Shown one piece after another: positions 1 through 8,933 of a stretch of DNA of 64,000 bases. The stretch's first letter is position 1, and every line of letters starts with the position of its first letter. Below the pieces are notes generated by a model that saw only the letters and a list, made by a program, of their open reading frames with translations, had not been told where the DNA came from and did not search any database. This stretch comes from A37T11 sp964546645 (lineage in GTDB: Bacteria; Bacteroidota; Bacteroidia; Sphingobacteriales; Sphingobacteriaceae): positions 6,729-70,728 of the forward strand of contig CAZJKM010000003.1 of NCBI GenBank assembly GCA_964546645.1, read 5' to 3'. The position numbers and the translations under genes are program-made.

Positions 1-1
1 A

Positions 2-1264
2 CCACACGGGCGCGCGATCCAGGAATTGCCCTGTCACCCCCGCCTCGCACACATGCTGCTGCGGGCAGACCAGGAGGGGCTGGCTTCGTTGGCAACCGAT
101 ATCGCGGCACTGCTGGAAGAGCGGGACCCCCTGCCTGCCGAGGCAGGAACAGATCTGACCCTACGCGTGGAGGCCTTGCGGAGATACCGGCGGGGTAACG
201 CCAATGATCGTCGTTTTGCAAATATAGAGCGCGTGGCGGCTGTTTACCGGAAGCACCTGGGTGCTGCTCCGGATAACGGGCCGGTGGCTTCCCATGAAAC
301 TGGTCTGCTCCTGTCCCGGGCCTACCCGGAGCGTATCGCACAGGCCCGGACGGGCAATCCCGGCCAGTTCCTGATGGCAAATGGCCGTACCGTGCAGATG
401 CCACACCAAGACGACCTGTCGCACGAACCCTGGCTGGCCGTTGCCCATGCAGATATGAGAGGGATTACCGGTCGTATTTTCCTGGCAGCACCGGTTAACA
501 AAGACGACATCAGGCAGCTGTCAGCAGTTGGTGAGACCATTGCCTGGGATACCCGCCGTGGCGGACTGGTCGCTTCACGTGATACCCGGCTGGGCAGTAT
601 CCTGCTGGAGTCTGTTCCGCTGGCGGATCCGGACCCCGGCCTCGTGCAGGAGGCTGTTGCCAGGGTTATTGAAAAAGAAGGCAGGCAATTACTGGATTTC
701 AATGATGCTATGCAGCGGCTACAGCACCGCCTGCTGAGCCTCCGCGCATGGCGGCCGCACGAAGACTGGCCCGACGTGTGCACAGCCACCCTGTTGCAGC
801 ATAACAGGGAGTGGCTGTCGCCGTATATGTTGCACGTACGGAAAAACGAAGACCTGAAGCGGATTGACCTGGCAGCTGCCCTCCGGCACAGCCTGGCCTA
901 TGAACAGCAGTCGGTGCTTGATCGCCTGGCTCCCGGAAGCCTGCCGGTGCCCAGTGGCTCACAGATCCGTGTGCAGTACTTCCCCGGCGGGGAGCCGCCG
1001 GTGTTGTCCGTTCGCCTGCAGGAGGTGTTCGGTTGGCTGGATACACCGTGTGTGAATGAAGGAAAAACGCCGGTAGTGATGCATTTGCTGTCGCCCGGAT
1101 ACAAACCGGTACAGGTCACGTCTGACCTGCGCAGCTTTTGGGGCAGCACGTATTTTGAAGTACGCAGGGAGCTGAAGCGGCGATACCCGAAGCATGCATG
1201 GCCGGAAGATCCGCTGACGGCGCAGGCGATACGGGGGCCCGGGAAACGACGTCCCGCCGGCTAA
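2..1264 (+). CDS. hrpB: ATP-dependent helicase HrpB, C-terminal part (cut by window start)
   Basis: The reading frame is open to the first base, so the gene starts outside the window; only about 420 residues are present and the helicase core motifs are missing here. The first visible residues (GRAIQELPCHPRLAHMLLRA) match the segment that follows the helicase core in HrpB proteins. The C-terminus has the typical HrpB ending: a VMHLLSPGYKPVQVTSDL block, then FWGSTYFEVRRELKRRYPKH and a WPEDP motif close to the end. HrpB is a DEAH-type RNA/DNA helicase-like protein whose physiological role is poorly defined. A TTG near base 26 is not a credible start because homology continues upstream of it. The call rests on recognised family sequence, without an alignment. 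Confidence 0.85.
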   Translation, partial: PHGRAIQELPCHPRLAHMLLRADQEGLASLATDIAALLEERDPLPAEAGTDLTLRVEALRRYRRGNANDRRFANIERVAAVYRKHLGAAPDNGPVASHETGLLLSRAYPERIAQARTGNPGQFLMANGRTVQMPHQDDLSHEPWLAVAHADMRGITGRIFLAAPVNKDDIRQLSAVGETIAWDTRRGGLVASRDTRLGSILLESVPLADPDPGLVQEAVARVIEKEGRQLLDFNDAMQRLQHRLLSLRAWRPHEDWPDVCTATLLQHNREWLSPYMLHVRKNEDLKRIDLAAALRHSLAYEQQSVLDRLAPGSLPVPSGSQIRVQYFPGGEPPVLSVRLQEVFGWLDTPCVNEGKTPVVMHLLSPGYKPVQVTSDLRSFWGSTYFEVRRELKRRYPKHAWPEDPLTAQAIRGPGKRRPAG

Positions 1265-1376
1265 AACACTGATCCGGACGGTAACGTTAACGACGTTCTG
1301 TCACTCCTGTTTTCTTAGAACAGTTCTAAATTAATTAAAGTTCTTGTATCCGTTCCTGCAAACGAAATAAACATAA

Positions 1377-1384
1377 TAGATTTG
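1377..1384 (+). promoter_or_regulatory. Bacteroidota -7 element (TAGATTTG) for the sdh operon
   Basis: TAGATTTG fits the Bacteroidota -7 consensus TAnnTTTG and lies 27 bases before the chosen ATG of sdhC. No good TTTG is found at the expected -33 distance, so this is a half-supported promoter. Confidence 0.45.
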
Positions 1385-1411
1385 CTTACCAAAATTAAAT
1401 ACACAAATATA

Positions 1412-2185
1412 ATGAGTAATTCCAAGCACGTGTTAACTTCTACATTGGGGAAGAAGTTGATCATGAGTTTAACCGGGTTGTTCCTGTGTACATTCCTGAT
1501 CGTTCACCTGGTAGGTAACCTGCAGTTATTTTACGATGATAGTGGGAAGGCATTTAATGAGTATGCCTACTTTATGACCCATTTTACGCCGATCAAGGTG
1601 GTGTCTTATTTATTATATGCCTCTATTGTCATACATTCATTGTATGCATTGATACTGACCCTGCACAACAAAAAGGCGCGCCCCATCGGGTATGCTGCCT
1701 ATAACGGAAATGCCAACAGTGCCTGGAATTCAAGGAATATGGGGGTGTTGGGTACGGTTTTGCTGGTCTTTATCGCTACCCATATGTATAGCTTCTGGTG
1801 GAAGTACCACAACGATCAGGTACCCTATATCGAATACAGGAGTGACCTGAATACCGGTTATACGGAAGCACGGGAGCTGAGCAAGGGCGAGTTTCGCGAT
1901 TTTCAGCAATATGTGGACAACGGGACAGAAATCGTACGTGCCAGAGACCTGTACCGGCAGGTGCAGTTCGCCTTTCAGGAATGGTGGGTGGTTGCCTTTT
2001 ATGTGCTTGCCATGGTTGCCTTATCTTTCCACCTGATCCACGGATTTAAGAGCGCTTTCCAGACACTGGGTTTCAATCACAAGAAATATATGCCGTTGGT
2101 CCGTGCTATTGGCATCTGGGGATTCGGCGTGCTGATCCCGATCGGCTTTGCGGCCATGCCCCTCTATTTCTTTTTTTGTAAGTAA
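1412..2185 (+). CDS. sdhC: Succinate dehydrogenase / fumarate reductase cytochrome b subunit
   Basis: Membrane anchor of complex II, carrying b-type haem and the quinone site and holding SdhAB to the inner face of the membrane. The protein has about five hydrophobic segments (for example around LIMSLTGLFLCTFLIVHLVG near the N-terminus and LIPIGFAAMPLYFFF at the end). Histidines lie in or beside the membrane segments (IVHLVGNLQLF, VIHSLYALIL, ATHMYSFWW, SFHLIHGFK), as in the di-haem b558 family with a single large anchor subunit. I start at the ATG at 1412 (MSNSKHVL) rather than a TTG 30 bases upstream, because the TTG overlaps the -7 element. It is first in an sdhCAB operon; sdhA begins 18 bases after its stop. 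Confidence 0.93.
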   Translation: MSNSKHVLTSTLGKKLIMSLTGLFLCTFLIVHLVGNLQLFYDDSGKAFNEYAYFMTHFTPIKVVSYLLYASIVIHSLYALILTLHNKKARPIGYAAYNGNANSAWNSRNMGVLGTVLLVFIATHMYSFWWKYHNDQVPYIEYRSDLNTGYTEARELSKGEFRDFQQYVDNGTEIVRARDLYRQVQFAFQEWWVVAFYVLAMVALSFHLIHGFKSAFQTLGFNHKKYMPLVRAIGIWGFGVLIPIGFAAMPLYFFFCK

Positions 2186-2203
2186 GCTATAAACTATCAC
2201 AGG

Positions 2204-4135
2204 ATGTTAGATTCAAAAATACCGGAAGGCCTATTGGCCGAAAAGTGGTCAAAACATAAATTTAACCTGAAGCTGGTAAATCCCGCCAATAAGCGGAAAT
2301 ACACCATCATCGTGGTAGGAACCGGGTTGGCCGGTGCATCGGCTGCCGCGTCCCTGGCTGAGTTGGGTTATAATGTGAAAGCTTTCTGCTATCAGGACAG
2401 TGCCCGCCGGGCACACTCCATCGCCGCGCAGGGCGGTATCAACGCAGCAAAAAATTACCAGAATGACGGTGATAGTGTCTATCGCCTGTTCTATGATACC
2501 ATTAAAGGCGGCGACTACCGGGCACGTGAGGCCAATGTGTATCGCCTGGCGGAAGTGTCCGTCAATATCATTGACCAATGTGTGGCACAGGGTGTGCCTT
2601 TTGCGCGTGAATACGGCGGGCTGCTGGACAACCGGTCGTTCGGCGGTGCACAGGTATCCCGTACGTTCTATGCCCGCGGGCAAACCGGGCAACAACTGCT
2701 GCTCGGTGCCTATTCGGCCCTGAACCGCCAGATCCATAAGGGCAAAGTGGAGATGTTCACCCGCCATGAAATGCTGGATGTGGTGACGATTGACGGCCAT
2801 GCAAAGGGCATCATCACCCGTGACCTGCAGACAGGAGCCATCGAGTCCCATGCTGGCCACGCCGTGTTGCTGTGTACCGGAGGTTATGGCAACGTGTTTT
2901 TCCTGTCGACCAACGCGATGGGCTGTAACGTAACGGCTGCCTGGCGCGCGCACAAGCGCGGGGCTTTCTTCGCGAACCCCTGTTATACACAGATCCACCC
3001 AACCTGTATACCCGTAACCGGTGACCACCAGTCGAAGCTGACATTGATGTCAGAATCGCTGCGGAATGACGGACGTGTGTGGGTGCCAAAAACGGTGGAG
3101 CTGGCCCAGAAACTGAGAAAAGGAGAGATCCGCGTTTCGGATATCAAAGAAGAAGACCGGGATTATTTCTTGGAACGGAAATACCCTTCCTTCGGGAACC
3201 TGGTACCACGGGACGTGGCCTCCCGGAATGCCAAGCAGATGGCGGACGAGGGCCGGGGGGTGGGTACAACCGGTCTGGCAGTATTCCTGGATTTTGCAGA
3301 CGCTATCAACCGCTTGGGTGAAGACGCCGTGCGCGCCAAATACGGGAACTTGTTTGATATGTATTACCAGATCACGGATGAGAATCCGTATAAGCAACCC
3401 ATGCGTATTTACCCCGCTGTGCACTACACGATGGGTGGTATATGGGTGGACTATAACCTGATGACCACCGTTCCGGGCCTGTATGCATTGGGTGAGTGCA
3501 ATTTCTCTGACCACGGGGCCAACCGGCTGGGTGCCTCCGCGCTGATGCAGGGACTGGCAGATGGCTATTTTGTAATTCCGTTCACGGTAGGAGACTACCT
3601 GGCAGGGCTTGGATTTGCCTCGGTGGACAAAAGCCATCCGAACTTTGAAAAAACCCGGCAGGAAGTGGAAGAGCGGGTAAACAAACTGCTTTCGCTGAAG
3701 GGCAGCAAGACGGTGGATGATATCCATAAAAAGCTGGGACACATTATGTGGGAATACTGCGGTATGGCCCGTAATGAAGAGGGACTAAAAAAGGCGAAAG
3801 GCCTCATCCGGGAACTGAGACAGGAATTCTGGTCGGATGTGACCGTACTGGGGGAAAATGAGGAAATGAACTGGTCGCTGGAGAAAGCCGGACGTGTGGC
3901 TGACTTCCTGGAACTCGGCGAGCTGATGGTCGACGATGCGCTGAACCGCCGGGAGTCCTGTGGCGGTCACTTCCGTGAGGAAAGTGCTACCGAGGAAGGT
4001 GAGGCGAAACGGGATGACGGGAATTTTGCGTATGTGTCGGCCTGGGAATACAAGGGGGATGACCAGCCCGAGGAGCTGCATAAAGAAGAGCTGGTGTTTG
4101 AGAATGTTAAATTAACGCAAAGAAGTTATAAGTAG
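2204..4135 (+). CDS. sdhA: Succinate dehydrogenase / fumarate reductase flavoprotein subunit
   Basis: Catalytic subunit of complex II, oxidising succinate to fumarate with covalently bound FAD. The dinucleotide-binding segment is at about residues 37-52 (VVGTGLAGASAAASL). The flavin-attachment region with AHSIAAQGGINAAKNY follows near residue 70. The substrate/active-site region shows HPTCIPVTGDH and later VHYTMGGIWVDYN and GECNFSDHGANRLGASAL. At 643 residues it has the usual length for the Bacteroidota form. It sits between the cytochrome b and iron-sulfur subunits in the order C-A-B, which supports the long-chain, one-anchor type of complex. The iron-sulfur gene is separated from it by 112 bases of repetitive sequence. 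Confidence 0.96.
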   Translation: MLDSKIPEGLLAEKWSKHKFNLKLVNPANKRKYTIIVVGTGLAGASAAASLAELGYNVKAFCYQDSARRAHSIAAQGGINAAKNYQNDGDSVYRLFYDTIKGGDYRAREANVYRLAEVSVNIIDQCVAQGVPFAREYGGLLDNRSFGGAQVSRTFYARGQTGQQLLLGAYSALNRQIHKGKVEMFTRHEMLDVVTIDGHAKGIITRDLQTGAIESHAGHAVLLCTGGYGNVFFLSTNAMGCNVTAAWRAHKRGAFFANPCYTQIHPTCIPVTGDHQSKLTLMSESLRNDGRVWVPKTVELAQKLRKGEIRVSDIKEEDRDYFLERKYPSFGNLVPRDVASRNAKQMADEGRGVGTTGLAVFLDFADAINRLGEDAVRAKYGNLFDMYYQITDENPYKQPMRIYPAVHYTMGGIWVDYNLMTTVPGLYALGECNFSDHGANRLGASALMQGLADGYFVIPFTVGDYLAGLGFASVDKSHPNFEKTRQEVEERVNKLLSLKGSKTVDDIHKKLGHIMWEYCGMARNEEGLKKAKGLIRELRQEFWSDVTVLGENEEMNWSLEKAGRVADFLELGELMVDDALNRRESCGGHFREESATEEGEAKRDDGNFAYVSAWEYKGDDQPEELHKEELVFENVKLTQRSYK

Positions 4136-4247
4136 GCTGCTGGCGATAAGCTATAAGCATATAAAAACAACGATTAAGTTAAAAAAGACAAGCAGTAAGT
4201 CCGTGGCCTAAGTAAGGCCTGTCGCTTACGGCTTAAAGCAAAAAAAA
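4136..4247 (+). repeat. Heptamer-periodic intergenic repeat between sdhA and sdhB
   Basis: Starting right at the TAG stop of sdhA, the spacer shows a rough 7-base rhythm of GCNNNNN units (GCTGCTG, GCGATAA, GCTATAA, then GCAGTAA, GCTTACG, GCTTAAA). The same pattern occurs at 14310-14415 and 47093-47150. No gene or clear terminator is seen here, so sdhB probably stays in the same transcript. Confidence 0.55.
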
Positions 4248-5018
4248 ATGAGCGGACAGATGAATTTGACGCTGAAAGTATGGCGTCAGAAAAATAAAGA
4301 AACCCGGGGTAAATTTGTGACGTACCAGGCCAATGGAATTTCTCAGGACATGTCTTTTCTGGAAATGCTGGATGTGGTAAACGAAGAGCTTACCCGCAAG
4401 GGTGAGGATCCGATCTATTTTGACCATGATTGCCGTGAGGGCATCTGCGGTATGTGTTCCCTGCATATCAACGGCAGGCCGCATGGGCCGAAGCAGGAAA
4501 CCACTACCTGCCAGCTGCACATGCGCAGTTTCCATGACGGGCAGACCATTGTGATCGAGCCCTGGCGTGCAGCTGCGTTCCCTGTGATCAAGGACCTGGC
4601 GGTTGACCGCACTGCTTTTGACCGGATACAGCAGGCCGGGGGCTATGTCAACGTGAACACCGGTGGGGTACCTGACGCGAATACCCTTCCTATTCCGAAG
4701 GTCGTGGCAGACGAGGCGTTTGAGTCCGCTACCTGTATTGGTTGCGGGGCCTGTGTGGCGGCCTGCAAGAATGCTTCGGCCATGCTGTTTGTGTCTGCTA
4801 AAATTTCACAATATGCCCTGTTGCCACAGGGACAAACGGAACGTTATAGCCGTGCGCAGGCGATGGTAGCCCAGATGGATGCCGAAGGTTTCGGTTCCTG
4901 TACCAATACCGGTGCCTGCGAAGCAGAATGCCCTGTAGGTATCAAGCTGACAAATATTGCCCGTATGAACCGGGAGTACTTTGATGCTAAGTTCTTTAAG
5001 CAGGAAGAGCCGCACTAA
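4248..5018 (+). CDS. sdhB: Succinate dehydrogenase / fumarate reductase iron-sulfur subunit
   Basis: Passes electrons from the flavin of SdhA to the quinone site. It carries a plant-type [2Fe-2S] motif with cysteines at about 62, 67, 70 and 88 (DCREGICGMC, then TTCQL). Two further cysteine clusters are CIGCGACVAAC (163, 166, 169, 173) and CTNTGACEAECP (218, 224, 228), which ligate the [4Fe-4S] and [3Fe-4S] centres. The length of 256 residues is normal. The ATG at 4248 follows an A-rich stretch, usual for Bacteroidota starts. The last four bases overlap the end of the convergent gene on the minus strand. Confidence 0.96.
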   Translation: MSGQMNLTLKVWRQKNKETRGKFVTYQANGISQDMSFLEMLDVVNEELTRKGEDPIYFDHDCREGICGMCSLHINGRPHGPKQETTTCQLHMRSFHDGQTIVIEPWRAAAFPVIKDLAVDRTAFDRIQQAGGYVNVNTGGVPDANTLPIPKVVADEAFESATCIGCGACVAACKNASAMLFVSAKISQYALLPQGQTERYSRAQAMVAQMDAEGFGSCTNTGACEAECPVGIKLTNIARMNREYFDAKFFKQEEPH

Positions 5019-5533
5019 ATCTCAAACTGCAGCCATCCGTCTCCGTTATACCCATAAATGAACTGTTTGGGGTGAATGATCTCTGCCAGCAGTTCCGCAT
5101 CGTCCGCCATTCCCGCACCGGGTCCTTGCAGGAACCGGTTCCCATCCGCCAGATAAATCCGGTTATGCTGCACGGCGGGTGATACTGCCCACTGCGGCTG
5201 CATCAGTAGTTCCGGTAATGCTTCCAGCTCTTTGGAGAGGGGCCCCCGGTAAACAATGAGCAGTAATTCCGGCCCTTCCGGAGTGCCTGCATCCGGCCGC
5301 CAGATCCGGCCACCGGACAGTTGCACCAATGCTTCTGTATAGGCATCCCGATACTGGTCTCCCGTGGCAGACCCCAGTAAACAGACCGCCGGTTTCTGAT
5401 CTTCTGTAAAAAACTTCAGCTTATGCCGGATGATGTTCATCCGTTCTTCCAGCATTTCGGTATCCATTCCCGGATATTGGCCGGCGAGCGACGCGATCAG
5501 GGCTGGCAGTAAATCCTGAGGGGCTTGTTGCAT
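5015..5533 (-). CDS. Short cytoplasmic BtuF/periplasmic-binding-fold-like protein
   Basis: A 172-residue protein that I do not recognise with certainty. Segments such as KPAVCLLGSATGDQYRDAYTEALVQLSGG and the tail SPAVQHNRIYLADGNRFLQGPGAGM resemble the C-terminal half of cobalamin or iron-siderophore binding proteins (BtuF/FepB type), where a 'runs to know' loop precedes the last helices. It lacks a signal peptide and is about half the usual length, so it is not a normal transporter component; a cytosolic cobalamin-related role is possible. It converges with sdhB, overlapping it by four bases, and has no transporter genes next to it. The fold assignment is inference. Confidence 0.5.
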   Translation of the reverse strand: MQQAPQDLLPALIASLAGQYPGMDTEMLEERMNIIRHKLKFFTEDQKPAVCLLGSATGDQYRDAYTEALVQLSGGRIWRPDAGTPEGPELLLIVYRGPLSKELEALPELLMQPQWAVSPAVQHNRIYLADGNRFLQGPGAGMADDAELLAEIIHPKQFIYGYNGDGWLQFEI

Positions 5534-5706
5534 GAAGCAAATGTACGAATTTTACACCATGTTGATAATGAAGGAAATGTTAACAAAAAAATAACAGGGG
5601 TCGTATAAACATCCGGTAAAATGCGGCTACCTTTATGCAACCGCTCTGACCGTGCCCTGGTTAAGCACATATTAGGTTCGCAAACACGTTAAACCCATTA
5701 CGCAGA

Positions 5707-6180
5707 ATGACCTGGAAAAAATTCAGCGGAGAAGTGATCCGCAAACCCATTTCGGATGAAGTAGCGCAAACCATCGCCCGCGAGTATGCGCTGGGAAACA
5801 AACTGAAAGTATGTATCGGAACCGATTCACAGGTAAAAGGAGGTATTACCGACTTTGCTACCGTCATCGTTTTTCTTCGCGTGAAGAAAGGGGGCTTCAT
5901 GTATATTCACCAGGAACGCAGCCAGCTGAAAATGTCTATCCGCGAGCGGATGCTGGCGGAGGTACAGCGGTCCATTGAAACGGCCTATGCCTTGTGCGAC
6001 CTGCTTGATCGCTATGATGTGGACCTCGAAGTGCATGCTGATATCAATACCAACCCGATGTTCAAGTCCAACCAGGCACTGCATGAGGCGATGGGATATA
6101 TCCTGGGCATGGGATTTGTTTTTAAAGCGAAGCCGGAGGCTTTTGCCAGCTCCGCCTGCGCCAACAAAGTGGTGCAGTAG
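5707..6180 (+). CDS. YkuK-like protein with RNase H-like fold (DUF458)
   Basis: A 157-residue protein matching the YkuK/DUF458 family, described as RNase H-like. Typical features are the N-terminal MTWKKFSGEVIRKPI, the acidic-core segment KVCIGTDSQVKGG near residue 40, and the later LEVHADINTNPMFKSN block near 105, followed by a C-terminal KPEAFASSACANKVV. The conserved aspartates in GTDSQ and HADIN are where RNase H-fold proteins place metal ligands, but no activity is established for this family as far as I know. It is a single gene, with the ABC ATPase convergent and only one base away. Confidence 0.8.
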   Translation: MTWKKFSGEVIRKPISDEVAQTIAREYALGNKLKVCIGTDSQVKGGITDFATVIVFLRVKKGGFMYIHQERSQLKMSIRERMLAEVQRSIETAYALCDLLDRYDVDLEVHADINTNPMFKSNQALHEAMGYILGMGFVFKAKPEAFASSACANKVVQ

Positions 6181-6181
6181 G

Positions 6182-7240
6182 CTAAAAGGTCACGTACCGG
6201 CTAACCTGCACGGCAACCTGTTCCCCCGCCTGCAGCGGGGTTTCGTCTCTGTGGATCAGCCGGACCACCAGCTCCCCGCAGGTGATATCGGCCTCCTGGT
6301 AAAATCCTTTATAAAAAACATCGCGTACGATGAACGGCCCGGCAGGATCGGGCCGGGCGGACAACCATTCCGGGTGAACGGCCGTCGTCTCTTTCCCCGG
6401 TTCAGTCCGGATGCCCAGCAGGGCCGCATCTGCAGCAGTCAGGATATTGCTTTTAGCCAACAGGACAGCCGGATACGGATGGGGCGGATGCGCGTACAGA
6501 GTGACAGGGTTGCCGGAGGCGACCAGTTGCCCCTGGCGCAGGACCAGCAGGTGATCGGCCAGGGCCAGTACTTCCGCAGGGTCATGTGATACCATCACCA
6601 CGGTCAGATCGGTTTCACGGACAATGCGCCGGATATCCCGTTGCAGCGTATCGCGGAAAGCTGCGTCTACCTGGTTAAACGGTTCATCCATCAGCAATAC
6701 TTCCGGTCCGGTTACGAGCGCACGCGCCATCGCCACCCGCTGCCGCTCCCCCCCGCTCAGGTCAGCCACCCGTTGCCGTGCCAGCGGAGCGATAGCCAGT
6801 TGCTCCATGATAGCAGCGGTTTGCCGTTCTTTTTTTTTCAGGTCGGTGTTAGAAAGGCGGGAGGCAACATTGTCCCATACATTGGCGTAGGTATTCAGGT
6901 CCTCTGCATGTTGTGATACCAGCCGCATGGCCTCGTGGCCCGGAATGAGCTTCTCGCCCGGGCCGGGAACTTTCAGTCCGCGGTAACGAACCTCCCCTGC
7001 ATCCGGTTCCAGGAGCCCGTATAACAGCCGGAGCAAGGTGCTTTTCCCGCTGCCGCTTTCGCCGATGATGGCGGTGATCTGCCCCGCTTCCATGCCAGCT
7101 GTGACCTGGTCCACGGCTGCTACCGGCCGTTTGCCGGGGAACCGCCTGGTCAGGTTTTCCGCGTATAGCAATGGCAGGCCCTCGCGTTTTACAGCAGTTG
7201 CAGGGGTATTACAGGAACCGGGGGGCGGAGTTGCCGTCAT
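6182..7240 (-). CDS. Orphan ABC transporter ATP-binding protein with C-terminal TOBE-like domain
   Basis: Cytoplasmic ATPase of an importer of the spermidine/iron/molybdate class. The Walker A GESGSGKST is at about residues 60-68, the signature LSGGERQRVAMARAL near 161, Walker B LLMDEPFNQVD near 182, and the switch histidine in VMVSHDP near 215. The last ~55 residues (after GPFIVRDVFYKGFY) look like a TOBE domain. No permease or binding-protein gene is adjacent, so substrate and partners cannot be named. The longest frame would begin at a TTG (7252) lying in the T-tract of the preceding terminator; I therefore use the ATG at 7240. Confidence 0.85.
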   Translation of the reverse strand: MTATPPPGSCNTPATAVKREGLPLLYAENLTRRFPGKRPVAAVDQVTAGMEAGQITAIIGESGSGKSTLLRLLYGLLEPDAGEVRYRGLKVPGPGEKLIPGHEAMRLVSQHAEDLNTYANVWDNVASRLSNTDLKKKERQTAAIMEQLAIAPLARQRVADLSGGERQRVAMARALVTGPEVLLMDEPFNQVDAAFRDTLQRDIRRIVRETDLTVVMVSHDPAEVLALADHLLVLRQGQLVASGNPVTLYAHPPHPYPAVLLAKSNILTAADAALLGIRTEPGKETTAVHPEWLSARPDPAGPFIVRDVFYKGFYQEADITCGELVVRLIHRDETPLQAGEQVAVQVSRYVTF

Positions 7241-7250
7241 GGTATCATTC

Positions 7251-7283
7251 AAAAAAAGCCGTTTGCACGATGGTGCAAACGGC
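7251..7283 (-). terminator. Intrinsic terminator after the barrel-protein gene
   Basis: An 11-bp perfect stem (GCCGTTTGCAC / GTGCAAACGGC, 7258-7283) with a 4-base loop. Read on the minus strand it is followed by seven T. It closes the sigma/regulator/barrel transcription unit just before the ABC ATPase gene. Confidence 0.85.
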
Positions 7284-7317
7284 CCGAAGTTAATAAAATT
7301 AATTGTTTACCTGTCTG

Positions 7318-8145
7318 TTAAAAGCCCCACATCAGGCCGAAGGTCATATGCTTAACACCTTCCTGCGATGGACTGTTTTCAAAAATATCACTGAAATAGT
7401 ATTTCGCATACAGCCCGCAACCGGCATAGCCCCATCGGATAAAGGCTCCGTAGCGGAACTGCGAGAAGTTGAAATCGTCTTTTACCTTGCGTTTTTCTTC
7501 CTCGTTTTTAAACCGCTGACTGCCACTGAGCAGAAAGTCCCCGGTAGGTCCGTAAGCCAGCCGCATCCGGCGATTGGCAAACCGATGCTCAAAGGCTACA
7601 GGGATCCGCAAATAACTGGCAGAAAGCCGGTTCTTATCATAGTCAATGCCCGTATGCTGATACTGCAAGGGGGTCGCATTCCGCATAAACTCAATGTCTT
7701 CCCGCAGCCGGATGAAGGTCCAGTCAAAACCGCCGGATACATATATCCTGAAATGGCGGTTGAAGCGGTAGCCGGCCTGCAGGAGATCAAACCCGAAATT
7801 ATAGGTTTTCCAGGGCTTGTACTTCAGGAAGCTGTTGTCATCTGATAACGTAAAGCTGCCATTATCCACAATTTTTGCCAGCCCGAGGTCAATCCGCGAG
7901 AGGGTGATCCCGTAAATCGGTTTGGATGACCGTTTCTCTACGGGCTGTATCGTACCGTCCACCCGGGTTTTTCCTTCCTCTTTGCCAAAATTGATCCCAA
8001 TCCGCCGTTCGTTGCCATCCTTGTCTCTTCGCAGCAACGTATCTCCCTCCAGTACTTTACGACGTGGGGGGGACTGCCGTTCCGTTTCCTGGGCTACCGC
8101 CGGCAGAGCCATCAGGCAGCATAGGATATAGGGTAAGATTTTCAT
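7318..8145 (-). CDS. Secreted, probably outer-membrane beta-barrel protein of unknown function
   Basis: A 275-residue protein with a clear signal peptide (MKILPYILCCLMALPAVAQ). The mature part alternates hydrophobic and polar residues in strand-like runs (GYRFNRHFRIYVSGGFDWTFI, RLAYGPTGDFLLSGS, YGAFIRWGYAGCGLYAKYYF) and ends in MTFGLMWGF, an aromatic C-terminus expected of a barrel inserted by BAM. It resembles Bacteroidota proteins annotated as DUF6048 or porin-like, although I cannot confirm the family. It is the third gene of an operon after an ECF sigma factor and a membrane regulator, 8 bases downstream of the latter, and is followed by a strong terminator. Confidence 0.65.
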   Translation of the reverse strand: MKILPYILCCLMALPAVAQETERQSPPRRKVLEGDTLLRRDKDGNERRIGINFGKEEGKTRVDGTIQPVEKRSSKPIYGITLSRIDLGLAKIVDNGSFTLSDDNSFLKYKPWKTYNFGFDLLQAGYRFNRHFRIYVSGGFDWTFIRLREDIEFMRNATPLQYQHTGIDYDKNRLSASYLRIPVAFEHRFANRRMRLAYGPTGDFLLSGSQRFKNEEEKRKVKDDFNFSQFRYGAFIRWGYAGCGLYAKYYFSDIFENSPSQEGVKHMTFGLMWGF

Positions 8146-8153
8146 ATGTCTGT

Positions 8154-8933
8154 TTATCGTTTCTTTTTACCGGCAATCCCTTTAAAATCAATAAAGAGCA
8201 TGCCCTCGCTGTCTTCCGTAAAGGTAATGATCTTCTCCTGCCGGTTATCCACGGCTCCGACAACGATATTAAGCAAGCTGCTGACCCCGAACGCACGCCG
8301 CTCCGGAAGCTGCTTGTCCGATTGCGGGGTCAGCCGGGGAATCGCGTCCGCTGAAACCAATACCGGTATATTTTCCAGGTGCGTGATGGTGGCTGGCTGG
8401 TCATCGGCCCGTACAATGCTGGTTTGCAACGGTACTTTTGACAACTCCTGATAAAGTGCCGCGTGCGGTATTTCTGATTCCTCTGTCAGCATCACCACCT
8501 GGCCGGTCGGGGCAGCCGCCACCTGCGGAACTGCTGCCGGAGTTGTTGCGGAAGTAAGAGCCTCCGGACGGCGTGTCCGGACGGGTTTGCGAATGGACTG
8601 TTCACCCGCCGGTGGCACCGCTGTCATCTCCTGCTCTACGGGACGCGACTCCGGCCGGGCCGTCTCCTCCGCCGCGGTCGTGTTATAGGTTCCGTGCAGA
8701 TAGATCACTTCCGCCGGACGGCTCATCCACCATCCAAGGCCAGCTGCTGTTAGTATAGAGGCGGCAACAAGCCAGTGAACCGGCCTGTTTTTCCTGCCGG
8801 CAACCGGTTTATTTTCTTTCCGGTCCAGCTCCGCCTCCATGCGCTCCCATATCCGTGGCGGCACTGCCGGGTTCAGTGATTCCAGGTGCTGTTGAATAGC
8901 CTGGTCAAACTCCTTATCCTGCATGAACGTCAT
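8154..8933 (-). CDS. Single-pass membrane protein, probable anti-sigma regulator
   Basis: A 259-residue protein with a cytosolic N-terminus of about 48 residues (DKEFDQAIQQHLESLNPAVP), one membrane segment near residues 50-68 (WLVAASILTAAGLGWWM), and an extended proline- and threonine-rich periplasmic part. This layout, and its position directly after and overlapping (20 bases) an ECF sigma gene, suggest an anti-sigma factor, but the N-terminal region is not an obvious zinc-binding ZAS domain. An alternative start at 8924 would shorten the overlap. Such sigma/membrane-protein/barrel trios are common in Bacteroidota and their targets are generally unknown. Confidence 0.6.
   Translation of the reverse strand: MTFMQDKEFDQAIQQHLESLNPAVPPRIWERMEAELDRKENKPVAGRKNRPVHWLVAASILTAAGLGWWMSRPAEVIYLHGTYNTTAAEETARPESRPVEQEMTAVPPAGEQSIRKPVRTRRPEALTSATTPAAVPQVAAAPTGQVVMLTEESEIPHAALYQELSKVPLQTSIVRADDQPATITHLENIPVLVSADAIPRLTPQSDKQLPERRAFGVSSLLNIVVGAVDNRQEKIITFTEDSEGMLFIDFKGIAGKKKR

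Noticed and set aside
2249..3028. 259-codon minus-strand frame inside sdhA
   Set aside because: It is an antisense shadow of a well-supported gene with no domain features.
7241..7252. TTG start of the ABC ATPase at 7252
   Set aside because: It lies in the T-tract of the upstream terminator; the ATG at 7240 is preferred.
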